NCBI GenBank assembly: GCA_013001055.1
Contig: JABDNH010000018.1
Span: 1-34,347 of the forward strand
Reading direction: 5' to 3'
Length of the DNA: 34,347 nt
From: Sphingomonas sp.
Lineage (GTDB): Bacteria; Pseudomonadota; Alphaproteobacteria; Sphingomonadales; Sphingomonadaceae
Below the pieces are notes generated by a model. The model worked only from the letters and a program-made list of their open reading frames with translations. It had not been told where the DNA came from and did not search any database. The position numbers and the translations under genes are program-made. Positions 24,219-31,966 of the stretch are shown here, piece by piece; position 1 is the stretch's first letter, and each line of letters starts with the position of its first letter.

Positions 24219-24246
24219 TTGACACGCCGTGCCGACACTCTAGGCT
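24219..24246 (+). promoter_or_regulatory. promoter for a leaderless DUF2306 transcript
   Basis: A perfect TTGACA at 24219-24224 and TAGGCT at 24241-24246 (16-bp spacing) put the expected start at 24253, the A of the ATG. No Shine-Dalgarno sequence precedes the ATG. A 7-bp inverted repeat (24231-24237 and 24246-24252) overlaps the -10 region and start and may be an operator. Confidence 0.5.
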
Positions 24247-24252
24247 GTCGGC

Positions 24253-24846
24253 ATGGCTGATTTCACCCTGCTTATCTGGATCCACGTCATCGGTGCGATT
24301 GCCGCCATGCTATTTGGCGCTCTGACGTTCATGATGCCAAAGGGTGGAGCGCGGCATAGACGATGGGCAAGGCTTTATGTCGCTGCGATGCTGGTCACCA
24401 CCGGGGTCGTCATTTTCGTCCCGGCCACAGTAATGCCAATCGGCATCTGGCATTTCGGTTTCTTCCACCTTTTTATCCTCATCGGCGGCATCAGCGCCCT
24501 GGTGGGCATTTATGCGCTGCGGCAATGGTTTCGCATCCGCGACCCCGAATGGCTTCGCAATCACCAGATACGCTTTGCCTTTAGCTATGCCGGTCTATGG
24601 ATGGCAGGTGTTGCGCAGTTGGTGACCAATCCCGACTTCGGCATCATCGACAAGCTCAGTCCCGAAGCTTTCTGGATCGTGTTTGCCGCTGCCAACCTTG
24701 CGGTATTCGGCATCGCTGCATTCTTCGTCGGGCGCTATCTGATGCGGGGCGATCCCGCCGGCGCTACGCGCTCAAGCCCTAGGCGAGGTCGAAGAGGCCG
24801 GCCAACTGGTCGACCATTGCGCCGCCCAATTGCTCTGCGTCCATGA
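24253..24846 (+). CDS. DUF2306-type integral membrane protein
   Basis: 197 residues, mostly hydrophobic, with about four membrane segments: [55 protein letters not shown] and [20 protein letters not shown]. The pattern of an early His, [14 protein letters not shown] and a second conserved His in GFFHLF fits the predicted membrane family DUF2306. No reaction is known. The start appears leaderless. The last 22 or so residues (from [13 protein letters not shown]) are arginine/proline-rich and unlike the rest. They are read from the strand opposite the end of cobT, giving a 68-bp tail-to-tail overlap. The natural C-terminus may therefore be an unusual extension or a small frame error. Confidence 0.75.
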   Translation: MADFTLLIWIHVIGAIAAMLFGALTFMMPKGGARHRRWARLYVAAMLVTTGVVIFVPATVMPIGIWHFGFFHLFILIGGISALVGIYALRQWFRIRDPEWLRNHQIRFAFSYAGLWMAGVAQLVTNPDFGIIDKLSPEAFWIVFAAANLAVFGIAAFFVGRYLMRGDPAGATRSSPRRGRRGRPTGRPLRRPIALRP

Positions 24847-26590
24847 TCGTCACGGCGCGCTTGTAATAGCGCGTCACGTCATGGCCGATCCCGATTGCCG
24901 ACAGCTCGACGGGGGAGCGGGTTTCGATCCAGTCGATCACGCTGCGCAAATGGCTCTCGAGGTATGCGCCGCCATTTGCCGAGCCAGTCGAATCGTCCAC
25001 CGGCGCGCCGTCCGAAATCACCATCAGGATACGCCGCTCTTCGGGGCGCTGGATCAGACGCTGATGCGCCCAGAGCAAAGCTTCGCCGTCGATATTCTCT
25101 TTCAGTAGTCCTTCGCGCATCATCAGCCCAAGTTGCCGCTTGGCATGGCGATAAGGCTCGTCCGCCTTCTTGTAGATGATGTGCCGCAGATCGTTGAGGC
25201 GACCCGGGTTCGCCGGACGTCCTTCGGCCAGCCAGTCTTCGCGGCTCAGCCCGCCCTTCCACGCCCGTGTCGTGAAGCCGAGGATTTCCGCCTTCACACC
25301 GCACCGTTCGAGCGTATTGGCGAGAATGTCCGCGCACGTTGCGGCGATCGCGATGGGGCGTCCGCGCATCGAGCCGCTATTGTCGATCAGCAGGCTGACG
25401 ACCGTATCCTTGAATTCGGTGTCGCGCTCGATCTTGTAGGACAGGTTATGCGCTGGCGCCGCGACCACCCGGGCCAGGCGCGCCGCATCGAGCAGGCCTT
25501 CTTCCTGGTCGAAATCCCAGCTGCGCGCCTGCTGCGCCATCAGGCGGCGCTGGAGGCGGTTGGCAAGCCGCGTCACCACGCCTGACTGATTGCTGACCTG
25601 ACCGTCGAGATAGGCGCGCAGCCGCTCAAGCTCGTCCGTTTCGCAAAGCTCATCAGCGTGGACTGTCTCGTCATGGCGCGTCGTGAAAGCCTTGTATCCG
25701 GTTTGCGGCGCCTCACCCATGTTGCGGCGCGGCGACTGGCGCGGCTGCTGGCTGTCATCGCCCTCGTCGCCCGCTTCCTCGTCGAGCTCGCTATCGTCGG
25801 CCTCGCTGTCCGCTTCTTCGTCGTCGCCTTCCTGCTCTTCACCGCGCTGGTCCTGTTCGCCGCCATCGGGGAGGTCATCTTCGCCGTCATCATCCTCGCC
25901 GCTGTCGGGTTCGTCATCCTCGCCCTCGGATTCATCCGAATCTTCCTCATCATTGGGATCATCGAGCGGGAGGTCGAGATCTTCGAGCAGTCGGCGCGAT
26001 AGCGTGGCGAACGACTGCTGGTCGTCGATCGAAAGCGCCAGCGCATCAAGTTCGGCACCCGCTTTCTCTTCGATCCAGTCACTTACCAGGGCGAGACCTG
26101 AAGAGGCGCTTTGCGGCGGCGCTTCGCCGGTCAGCCTTTCGCGGGCAATCAGGCCGATCGCCGTTTCAAGCGGCACTTCCTCGGCAGTGCGCGCCCGCGT
26201 GATGCCGTCGGTCTTGGTGCGCGCCTCGACATGCGCTGAAAGATTGGCTTTCACGCCCGGGTATCGCTTGGCCCCCAGAGCTTCGATCCGCGCGTCTTCA
26301 AGCGCATCGAACACCGCGCGCGATTCCAGATCGAAGGGCGCCTGCTTGCCATGCAGCGCCGCATCATGATGCCGCAGCTTCAGCGCCAGCGCATCGGCGG
26401 CCCCGCGTGCCTCGGCAACCAGTTTTGGAGCCAGGTCGGCGCCGGGCGATACGACCGTCGCGTTGCGGCCCGAAGACTTCTGCGTGCCCGATGTGGCAAA
26501 GCCAATTTCGACCTCGGGATCGCGCGCGATGGCCCGTGCCGCGCCAGCGAGGGCGCGGCGGAACTTGTCGAGGGGGTCGGGCTCGGCCAT
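24779..26590 (-). CDS. cobT: cobaltochelatase subunit CobT (MIDAS/VWA type)
   Basis: 603 residues, the usual CobT size. An N-terminal helical region contains [21 protein letters not shown]. An extremely acidic linker of Asp/Glu repeats spans about 210-280. The C-terminal von Willebrand A domain has the MIDAS motif DNSGSM at 403-408, followed by FTTRAWKGG and [11 protein letters not shown]. With CobS and CobN it inserts cobalt into hydrogenobyrinic acid a,c-diamide in aerobic B12 synthesis. CobS and CobT alone are also conserved in many alphaproteobacteria that lack that pathway, where their role is unclear. It overlaps the end of cobS by one base and is probably translated from the same mRNA. 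No cobN is in the window. Confidence 0.93.
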   Translation of the reverse strand: MAEPDPLDKFRRALAGAARAIARDPEVEIGFATSGTQKSSGRNATVVSPGADLAPKLVAEARGAADALALKLRHHDAALHGKQAPFDLESRAVFDALEDARIEALGAKRYPGVKANLSAHVEARTKTDGITRARTAEEVPLETAIGLIARERLTGEAPPQSASSGLALVSDWIEEKAGAELDALALSIDDQQSFATLSRRLLEDLDLPLDDPNDEEDSDESEGEDDEPDSGEDDDGEDDLPDGGEQDQRGEEQEGDDEEADSEADDSELDEEAGDEGDDSQQPRQSPRRNMGEAPQTGYKAFTTRHDETVHADELCETDELERLRAYLDGQVSNQSGVVTRLANRLQRRLMAQQARSWDFDQEEGLLDAARLARVVAAPAHNLSYKIERDTEFKDTVVSLLIDNSGSMRGRPIAIAATCADILANTLERCGVKAEILGFTTRAWKGGLSREDWLAEGRPANPGRLNDLRHIIYKKADEPYRHAKRQLGLMMREGLLKENIDGEALLWAHQRLIQRPEERRILMVISDGAPVDDSTGSANGGAYLESHLRSVIDWIETRSPVELSAIGIGHDVTRYYKRAVTIMDAEQLGGAMVDQLAGLFDLA

Positions 26591-27594
26591 CAGGCCCTGC
26601 TGGCTACGCTCTCGGGCAGGTCCTCGCCGAAGACGCGCTGGTAATATTCAGCGATGATGCCGCGTTCCGCCTCGTCGCACTTGTTGAGGAAGCTGACCCG
26701 GAAGGCGAAACCGACATCGCCGAAGATCAGGGCGTTTTGCGCCCAGCTGATCACGGTACGCGGGCTCATAACAGTCGAAATATCGCCGTTGACAAAGCCC
26801 TGGCGCGAAAGATCGGCTACCTTGATCATCTTCTCGACGACTTCCTTGCCCTCCGGCTTGTCATATTCGCCCGATTTGGCGAGCACGATCTGCGCTTCGG
26901 TTTCCGCCGGCAAGTAGTTGAGCGTCGTGACGATATTCCAGCGGTCCATCTGGCCCTGGTTGATCGCCTGCGTGCCGTGATAGAGGCCCGTTGTATCGCC
27001 AAGACCCACCGTGTTGGTCGTCGCGAACATCCGGAAATAGGGATCGGGGCGGATGACCTTGTTCTGGTCGAGCAGAGTGAGCTTGCCTTCGGTCTCGAGC
27101 ACGCGCTGGATCACGAACATCACGTCTGGGCGCCCGGCATCATATTCATCGAAGACGAGCGCAACCGGGTGCTGGAGGGACCAGGGAAGAAGGCCTTCCT
27201 TGAATTCGGTGACTTGCTGGCCGTCCTTCAGCACGATGGCGTCGCGGCCGATCAGGTCGATACGCGAAATATGCGCATCGAGGTTGATGCGAATGAGCGG
27301 CCAATTGAGACGCGCGGCCACCTGCTCGATGTGGGTGGACTTGCCCGTGCCGTGATAGCCCTGGACCATCACTCGGCGGTTGTGCGCAAAGCCCGCTGCG
27401 ATGGCGAGCGTCGTGTCGGGATCGAAGACATAGGCCGCGTCGAGGTCGGGAACACGTTCGTCGGCCTCGCTAAAAGCCGGTACTTCCATGTCGTTGTCGA
27501 TGCCGAATGCCTCGCGCACCTTCACCATCTTGTCGGGTGCGGCAAGGAGCGTGTTTGCACGGCTGGTTTCGGAAGCGTTGGGGATATCGTTCAT
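26590..27594 (-). CDS. cobS: cobaltochelatase subunit CobS (AAA+ ATPase)
   Basis: 334 residues, normal length. It is an AAA+ motor with Walker A GYHGTGKS at 79-86, Walker B ALVFDEYD at 145-152, and the sensor segment [23 protein letters not shown]. It works with CobT as the ATP-driven part of a metal-chelatase or remodelling machine. The ATG has no Shine-Dalgarno sequence. Instead a promoter-like TTGTGA-N17-TAAGTC ends six bases before it, suggesting a leaderless mRNA. It heads the cobS-cobT operon and is divergent from the VOC gene. Confidence 0.94.
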   Translation of the reverse strand: MNDIPNASETSRANTLLAAPDKMVKVREAFGIDNDMEVPAFSEADERVPDLDAAYVFDPDTTLAIAAGFAHNRRVMVQGYHGTGKSTHIEQVAARLNWPLIRINLDAHISRIDLIGRDAIVLKDGQQVTEFKEGLLPWSLQHPVALVFDEYDAGRPDVMFVIQRVLETEGKLTLLDQNKVIRPDPYFRMFATTNTVGLGDTTGLYHGTQAINQGQMDRWNIVTTLNYLPAETEAQIVLAKSGEYDKPEGKEVVEKMIKVADLSRQGFVNGDISTVMSPRTVISWAQNALIFGDVGFAFRVSFLNKCDEAERGIIAEYYQRVFGEDLPESVASRA

Positions 27595-27600
27595 GGTGCA

Positions 27601-27629
27601 GACTTAGGGATTTTGCTGCGCTGTCACAA
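27601..27629 (-). promoter_or_regulatory. possible promoter for leaderless cobS mRNA
   Basis: On the - strand TTGTGA (27629-27624), 17 bp, then TAAGTC (27606-27601). The implied start is the A of the cobS ATG at 27594. The downstream box is a weak match to TATAAT but reads CTAAGTC, closer to the CTANAWC form of Caulobacter. Confidence 0.35.
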
Positions 27630-27705
27630 TGCTTCCCTTTGGGCCTAGGGCCGACTCCAAACCGAATGCTATGGCAAATCGGATCACGAGATGGAGAAGC
27701 ACATC

Positions 27706-28479
27706 ATGGCCAATAAACACGGCGACTATGTCTGGTACGAATTGCTGACCGACGATGCGCAGGGCGCGGCAGAATTTTATGCCGATGTTGTTGGTCTCAC
27801 CGCCAAGGAAAGCGGGATGAGCGAAGGGCCCCCATACTGGCTCCTGTCAGCACCCGACGGTAGCGAAGTCGCCGGCATGATGGAGCTGGATGACGATATG
27901 AAGGCGGGTGGGGCGCGGCCGGTCTGGCTTGGCTATATCGGAGTCGACGATGTCGATGCCAGCGCCGAAAAGGTGAAAGCCGAAGGCGGTGCGGTCCATA
28001 TCGGACCACGTGACATTCCCGGCGTCGGGCGTTTCGCCATGGTCGCAGATCCGCACGGCGCACCATTCTATATCATGCGCGACAGCAGCGATGAGAAAAG
28101 CCACGCCTACAGTGCCGAGAACAAGAAGGGGCATGTCGGCTGGCACGAGCTTGGCACGCCCGATGTCGACAAGAGCCTTGCTTTCTACGCAGCGGTCGCC
28201 GGCTGGTCGCAGGGCGAGCGCATGGACATGCCCGACGGGCCCTACCAGATGTTCGACCAGTCGGGGCGGTCGATCGGCGGCATGATGGACCCGGGCAAAA
28301 GCTTTCCGCCGGTGTGGAATTACTATTGGTGGTCGGACGGCGTTGAGGCCGCGGCCGAGCGCACCAAAAAGGCGGGCGGCGAGATCATGTTCGGGCCGCA
28401 CGAAATTCCTGGCGGCAACGTCATCATTTTCGGGATGGACCCGCAAAAGGCGGTCTTCTGCCTGGTCGGGCCGCGCTAG
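27706..28479 (+). CDS. VOC superfamily (glyoxalase-like) two-domain protein
   Basis: 257 residues from the ATG at 27706. The ATG at 27691 is five residues upstream, but the homologues I know begin MANKHG, and GGAGA precedes 27706. Two vicinal-oxygen-chelate domains repeat: the first from HGDYVWYELLTDDAQGAAEFY, the second from KGHVGWHELGTPDVDKSLAFYAAVAGW. Each ends in a strand pair (VADPHGAPFYIM and GMDPQKAVFCLVG). VOC proteins bind a metal and act as dioxygenases, glyoxalases, resistance proteins or stores; which applies here is not visible. DUF1428 follows 12 bp later in the same operon. Divergent from cobS. Confidence 0.85.
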   Translation: MANKHGDYVWYELLTDDAQGAAEFYADVVGLTAKESGMSEGPPYWLLSAPDGSEVAGMMELDDDMKAGGARPVWLGYIGVDDVDASAEKVKAEGGAVHIGPRDIPGVGRFAMVADPHGAPFYIMRDSSDEKSHAYSAENKKGHVGWHELGTPDVDKSLAFYAAVAGWSQGERMDMPDGPYQMFDQSGRSIGGMMDPGKSFPPVWNYYWWSDGVEAAAERTKKAGGEIMFGPHEIPGGNVIIFGMDPQKAVFCLVGPR

Positions 28480-28491
28480 AGGAGAGCAAGA

Positions 28492-28842
28492 ATGGCTTAT
28501 GTGGATGGCTACCTGATTCCGGTCCCGCCGGGCAAAATCGATGCGTACAAGGCGATGGCCGAGGAGATGGCACCTAAGTTCAAGGAATGGGGAGCCCTGC
28601 GTGTCGTCGAGTCGGTCGAGGACGACTGCCCCGAAGGCAAGCAGAACGATTTCCACACCGCCGTTCTTGCCGAGAATGGCGAGAAAACGGTCTTCAGCTG
28701 GGTCGAATGGCCTGACAAGGAGACCCGCGATGCCGGTTGGAAGTCCATGGAGGAATGGCTGCAGGACCAGCCGCATCAGGAACCGCCCTTCGACGGCAAA
28801 CGCATGATCTATGGTGGATTCTCGCCGATCGTCGATCAGTAA
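28492..28842 (+). CDS. DUF1428 family protein (YbaA-like)
   Basis: 116 residues with GAGGAGAG just before the ATG. YVDGYLIPVPPGKIDAYKAMAEE, then VVESVEDDCPEGKQNDF, FSWVEWPDKETRDAGW and the end MIYGGFSPIVD are the DUF1428 pattern. The fold is a ferredoxin-like dimeric alpha/beta-barrel, as in EthD/YbaA proteins, which suggests small-molecule binding. No reaction is known. It lies directly behind the VOC gene, and the same pair occurs in other proteobacteria, so they may share a detoxification role (inference). Confidence 0.88.
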   Translation: MAYVDGYLIPVPPGKIDAYKAMAEEMAPKFKEWGALRVVESVEDDCPEGKQNDFHTAVLAENGEKTVFSWVEWPDKETRDAGWKSMEEWLQDQPHQEPPFDGKRMIYGGFSPIVDQ

Positions 28843-28925
28843 GCGACAAGCTTACCAGCCTGGCTCTGGCAAGAGGACAAACCCTGACCGCCTTCTGTCC
28901 GCATGGCGGGACGCGTCGCCGCGAC

Positions 28926-28932
28926 CTATATC
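28926..28932 (+). promoter_or_regulatory. -10-like element CTATATC before a leaderless-type start
   Basis: CTATATC matches the Caulobacter-type CTANAWC box exactly, and the ATG of the MpaB-type gene begins 7 nt after it (28940). No Shine-Dalgarno sequence lies between. I see no clear -35 box. Confidence 0.35.
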
Positions 28933-28939
28933 TGAGCGC

Positions 28940-29791
28940 ATGAGCCCTCTGGAGCCATTGCGCGAGCGTCTCGTCACCCATGTACGCGGGGTCTTCAACG
29001 ATCCCGCCAAGGGCGAGGCGCCGACACCGCCGTCCGATCAGGCCTGGTTCGAAAAGGACAGTCCGATCCGCTTGGTCCACGCCGATGTGGTCGGGATGCT
29101 CGTCGGCGGGGTGCGCAGCCTGCTCCTGCAGATGCTCCACCCGCATGCGCTGCAAGGCGTGCTCGATTTCTCCGACTTCCGCGCCGACATGCACGGGCGC
29201 CTCAAGCGTACCGCGCGTTTCATTGCGGTCACCACCTTCGCCCATCGCAGCGAAGCACAGGCAGCGATCGATCGGATCAACCGCATCCATGCCGAAGTCA
29301 GCGGCACCTTGCCCGACGGCACCCCCTATGACGCGCGCGACCCCCGCACGCTGGCCTGGGTTCATGTCGTCGGCGCGCAGAGCTTCCTGGCCGGCTACAT
29401 GCGCTATGTCGATCCGCACATGAGCCGTTCGGCGCGCGATGAGTATTTCGAACAGTTCGGCACGATTGCCCGCAAACTCGGCGCTGATCCGGTGCCGCGA
29501 ACCCAAGCGCAGGCTACGGCCATCTTCGATGAATTGAAGTGCGGCCTCCGCCCCTCGCCAAAGGCCCGCGAGGTTGCCCGGCTTGTCCTTGCGCAGCGCC
29601 CCGAAGGCACGCCGCGCGCGCTCCAGCAGATGATAGCCGCCGAAGCCGTGACGCTGCTGCCCGATTTTGCCCGGCGCATGCTTCACCTCGACAAGCCGCG
29701 CTTGACCGCGATGCCCGCGCGCCTCGGCACGCTGGCCACCGCGCGGACCCTTCGCTGGGCGTTCCGTCAGGGGGAAGCTCCCAAAACCTGA
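28940..29791 (+). CDS. oxygenase MpaB family (DUF2236) protein
   Basis: 283 residues from the ATG at 28940; the open frame before it runs over the DUF1428 gene and is not natural. The hallmark region is VHADVVGMLVGGVRSLLLQMLHP, then ALQGVLDFSDF, LKRTARFIAVTTFA and LAWVHVVGAQSFLAGYMRYV. These histidine- and arginine-bearing helices match the DUF2236/MpaB family of heme-linked oxygenases, such as the latex-clearing and mycophenolate oxygenases. The His in QMLHPHALQGV and the RTARF arginines fit the heme pocket of that family. The substrate is unknown. The mRNA is probably leaderless. There is a 97-bp gap after DUF1428. Confidence 0.82.
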   Translation: MSPLEPLRERLVTHVRGVFNDPAKGEAPTPPSDQAWFEKDSPIRLVHADVVGMLVGGVRSLLLQMLHPHALQGVLDFSDFRADMHGRLKRTARFIAVTTFAHRSEAQAAIDRINRIHAEVSGTLPDGTPYDARDPRTLAWVHVVGAQSFLAGYMRYVDPHMSRSARDEYFEQFGTIARKLGADPVPRTQAQATAIFDELKCGLRPSPKAREVARLVLAQRPEGTPRALQQMIAAEAVTLLPDFARRMLHLDKPRLTAMPARLGTLATARTLRWAFRQGEAPKT

Positions 29792-29860
29792 TCTATGCAG
29801 CCCGTGGCAAAGTGCGCAGCGCAAGACTGGTGATCTTGTTTACAGGAAAGGGCTTTTTCC

Positions 29861-30577
29861 ATGCGTATACTACCTGTCATCCCGTTGGCTGCGCTTGCGG
29901 CATGCTCGCAGGCTCCCGGTGATCCGCGCGGTGTCGACCGCGACGAGACCCTGCTGACGGTCAGCGCCACCGGCCAATCCGAAACAGCTCCCGATGAAGC
30001 GCGCTTCAGCCTGGGCGTCGAAATCCTTGCCGGATCGGCGCGCGAAGCCAGCCGCCTGAACGCCGAAAAGATGGCCGAAGTCACCGCGATGCTGAAGGAT
30101 TTCGGGATCGAGGAAGACATGCTGCGTACGCAGACGATCCAGCTCGGCCGGATCGACTATGGCAAGGACCGCGGCAAGTATCGCGCATTCAACATTCTCG
30201 AGGTGCGCATGAAAGATGTCGAACGCGCAGGCGAAGCGATCACACGGGCGACCGAGCTTGGTGCGAATGCAATCGACGGACCGCAGCTCGTTATCTCGGA
30301 TCGCGAAGCCGCGACCAAATCGGCCTATGCCGAAGCGTATCAGAACGCCCGGATCCGGGCCGATGCCTATGCCGAGGCAGCCGGGCTTAAGGTCGACCGT
30401 ATTCTGACTATCCGCGACAACGGACAGCAGCAGGGCGGCCCGTGGCCGATGGATGCAGTAGCGGAAATGGCAGTCGCGACCGCGCCGCCGCCCGTCAATG
30501 CCCCGCCGGTCCAGCGGGGCCTTAACCGCGATACCGTCAGCGTATCGGTGGCTTTTGCGCTAAAGCCGGTCGATTGA
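29861..30577 (+). CDS. SIMPL domain-containing lipoprotein
   Basis: 238 residues with AGGAAAGG before the ATG. The lipoprotein signal MRILPVIPLAALAAC has its lipidated Cys at residue 15. The SIMPL (DUF541) domain follows: LTVSATGQSETAPDEARFSLGVE, then the internal helix SRLNAEKMAEVTAMLKDFGI, LRTQTIQLGRIDYG, and AYAEAYQNARIRADAYAEAAGL. It ends in a short VSVSVAFAL strand. SIMPL proteins are periplasmic or outer-membrane-associated, and some affect stress resistance or signalling; no enzyme activity is known. A proline-rich linker (APPPVNAPPVQ) precedes the last strand. Confidence 0.9.
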   Translation: MRILPVIPLAALAACSQAPGDPRGVDRDETLLTVSATGQSETAPDEARFSLGVEILAGSAREASRLNAEKMAEVTAMLKDFGIEEDMLRTQTIQLGRIDYGKDRGKYRAFNILEVRMKDVERAGEAITRATELGANAIDGPQLVISDREAATKSAYAEAYQNARIRADAYAEAAGLKVDRILTIRDNGQQQGGPWPMDAVAEMAVATAPPPVNAPPVQRGLNRDTVSVSVAFALKPVD

Positions 30578-30595
30578 CGCAACAACCGGTTGATC

Positions 30596-30633
30596 AAAAA
30601 CGCGCCTGACGAGGCAATCCATCGTCAGGCGCG
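30596..30633 (-). terminator. intrinsic terminator of the coiled-coil lipoprotein gene
   Basis: CGCGCCTGACGA (30601-30612) pairs perfectly with TCGTCAGGCGCG (30622-30633), a 12-bp stem with a 9-nt loop. On the - strand it is followed by TTTTT (30600-30596). The + strand side lacks a T-run, so it serves the - strand gene. Confidence 0.85.
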
Positions 30634-30641
30634 CACGTTGA

Positions 30642-30926
30642 TTACATGCCGTCAGCTTTATCTTCGAGCTGCTCGGCCTTGTCTTCGAGTTGTTCGGCTC
30701 TCTGCTCCATGGTGGCAGCGCCGGGCTCATCGCCGCGCGCTTCGGCTACATCGGCCTTTTCTTCGGCGAGATCGGCCTGTGCTTCTGCCAATTCTGCCTG
30801 CTCATCGATTACTTCGCCTTGCGCTTCGAGCACGTCATCCTGCTCTTCGCCAATTTCTTCGCGGGGGCCATCGCAAGCGGCGAGGGTGAAAATGCCGGCG
30901 ACGGTGAGTATCGATAGTTTCTTCAT
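30642..30926 (-). CDS. small acidic coiled-coil lipoprotein
   Basis: 94 residues from the ATG at 30926 with GGAGAAAATA upstream. The lipoprotein signal MKKLSILTVAGIFTLAAC has its Cys at 18. The mature chain is almost pure Ala/Glu/Asp/Gln/Lys helix (EEQDDVLEAQGEVIDEQAEL, AEAQADLAEEKADVAEARGD, and a repeated AEQLEDKAEQLEDKA). The roughly seven-residue steps predict a long coiled coil, somewhat like Lpp. It probably projects from the membrane into the periplasm. Function is unknown; small sphingomonad lipoproteins of this sort can be stress-induced. A possible EcfG-type promoter lies 43 bp upstream, and a strong terminator follows. Confidence 0.75.
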   Translation of the reverse strand: MKKLSILTVAGIFTLAACDGPREEIGEEQDDVLEAQGEVIDEQAELAEAQADLAEEKADVAEARGDEPGAATMEQRAEQLEDKAEQLEDKADGM

Positions 30927-30968
30927 TATTTTCTCCAGTTGCAAAATCTCGGTTTCATTACAGGTCCG

Positions 30969-30993
30969 AACCGTTTGAGACGGACATTGTTCC
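30969..30993 (-). promoter_or_regulatory. possible general-stress (EcfG-type) promoter of the lipoprotein gene
   Basis: Read on the - strand: GGAAC (30993-30989), 16 bp, GGTT (30972-30969), against the consensus GGAAC-N16/17-CGTT. The implied start is near 30962, with a leader of about 36 nt to the ATG at 30926. Confidence 0.35.
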
Positions 30994-31084
30994 AAATGCC
31001 GGCACCCGGGGAAGCGACCATCCTCCAATTTAACGAGCGTAGTCCGGTCGCGGAGCGCGACAATAAGCGTCCGATACCGTCGGA

Positions 31085-31660
31085 TTAAGTAAAGGCCGTC
31101 GCCTTGCGCAGCGTCTGATAGGCGTCGATCACCTTGGCGAGCCGCCCTTCATGGCTGCGATCGCCACCGTTGCGATCGGGGTGGAAGCGCCGCACCAGTT
31201 CTGAATAACGGCCCCGCACGTCGTGAAGGGTCGCCTCGGGCCCAAGATCCAGCACGCCAAGCGCATGTTGCTCCGCACCGGAGAACCGACTGCGCGCCCT
31301 CGCCTCGTGCATCGAGCCTGAGCCGCGAAAGCGTGCTGCAATGGCATCAAGCGGATCGTCAAAGTCGCCCCATGCGGGTCCCGGATCGCTGCCGCGTGCA
31401 TAGGCGAACTGGCGCACCCGCCGACCGTAGCGCGGGATAGGCGACTGCTCTTCCCAGATTTCTTCGGCGCTCATGCCCTTGAAATAGTCCCATTCGGCAT
31501 TGTGTTCGCGCACATGGTCGAGACACATCAGGACATGTGCACCTGGGCCGTCAAACCCCGACGGGGTGACGGGCGCACGATATTCGCCAGGCTGGCGGCA
31601 GCCTTCGACCGCGCACTCGCCGGGGTCTTCGACCCGACCATCATAGGCTTTGCGTCCCAT
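31085..31660 (-). CDS. J-domain (DnaJ-like) co-chaperone with N-terminal zinc-binding motif
   Basis: 191 residues from the ATG at 31660. The open frame continues upstream through the bolA start and is not natural there. An N-terminal part has Cys16, Cys21, Cys46 and His49 (CAVEGC, then MCLDH), a likely zinc site, then REHNAEWDYFKGMSAEEIWEEQ. The C-terminal J domain (about 132-190) has the HPD motif at 160-162 in RRFHPDRNGGD. It would stimulate an Hsp70 ATPase for a special client. In many alphaproteobacteria, as I recall, this exact type of gene lies beside bolA, cobS and cobT. Here bolA is divergent with only 18 bp between starts, and cobS-cobT is 3.5 kb away. The start appears leaderless. 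Confidence 0.9.
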   Translation of the reverse strand: MGRKAYDGRVEDPGECAVEGCRQPGEYRAPVTPSGFDGPGAHVLMCLDHVREHNAEWDYFKGMSAEEIWEEQSPIPRYGRRVRQFAYARGSDPGPAWGDFDDPLDAIAARFRGSGSMHEARARSRFSGAEQHALGVLDLGPEATLHDVRGRYSELVRRFHPDRNGGDRSHEGRLAKVIDAYQTLRKATAFT

Positions 31661-31664
31661 TCTC

Positions 31665-31674
31665 CCTATATAGG
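31665..31674. promoter_or_regulatory. palindromic two-way -10 element between the J-domain gene and bolA
   Basis: CCTATATAGG is a perfect 10-bp palindrome. The bolA ATG (31679) and the J-domain ATG (31660) are both 9.5 bp from its centre. Read as a -10 box in either direction it ends six bases before the start codon. No clear -35 box is seen on either side, so a regulatory operator is an alternative. Confidence 0.5.
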
Positions 31675-31678
31675 CGAG

Positions 31679-31966
31679 ATGATTGATCAGACCACCGGTC
31701 CTGTCGCGGCCGAATTGACCCGGCGGCTCGAAAGTGCGCTCGCCCCCACCCGCATGGCGCTGCACAACGATAGCGACAAGCATATCGGCCATGCCGGGCA
31801 TGACGGCACGGGCGAAAGCCATTTTTCGCTGGTGATTGAAAGCGCGCAGTTCGAAGGCAAGAACCGCGTCCAGCGCCAGCGCCTCGTTTACAAGGCGCTA
31901 GGCGATCTTATGGATGAGAGGGTTCACGCGCTGCAGATCAAGGCCACCGCGCCGGGTGAAAGCTGA
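31679..31966 (+). CDS. bolA: BolA family protein
   Basis: 95 residues from the ATG at 31679. The BolA domain covers almost all of it: IDQTTGPVAAELTRRLESALAPTRMALHNDSDKH, then GESHFSLVIESAQFEGKNRVQRQRLVYKALGDLMDERVHALQI. BolA proteins bind monothiol glutaredoxins and iron-sulfur clusters and affect iron handling and cell shape. GTGESHF and the basic NRVQRQR helix are hallmarks. The 3' end overlaps the pirin gene (TGATG), so bolA, pirin and the hydrolase form an operon. Divergent from the J-domain gene. Confidence 0.95.
   Translation: MIDQTTGPVAAELTRRLESALAPTRMALHNDSDKHIGHAGHDGTGESHFSLVIESAQFEGKNRVQRQRLVYKALGDLMDERVHALQIKATAPGES

Noticed and set aside
24059-24325. An 88-codon + strand frame (and an 87-codon - strand one) in the gap before the DUF2306 gene
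   Set aside because: Both run through perfect hairpins and the terminator, have no ribosome binding site and resemble no protein. The structured-RNA reading explains the stretch better.
25740-25960. Repetitive low-complexity DNA within cobT, considered as a repeat or CRISPR-like array
   Set aside because: It encodes the Asp/Glu-rich linker normal for CobT and has no regular repeat-spacer structure. No CRISPR array is visible anywhere in the window.
26407-27648. A 413-codon + strand frame over cobS and the cobT start
   Set aside because: Antisense of two certain genes; no domain or ribosome binding site.
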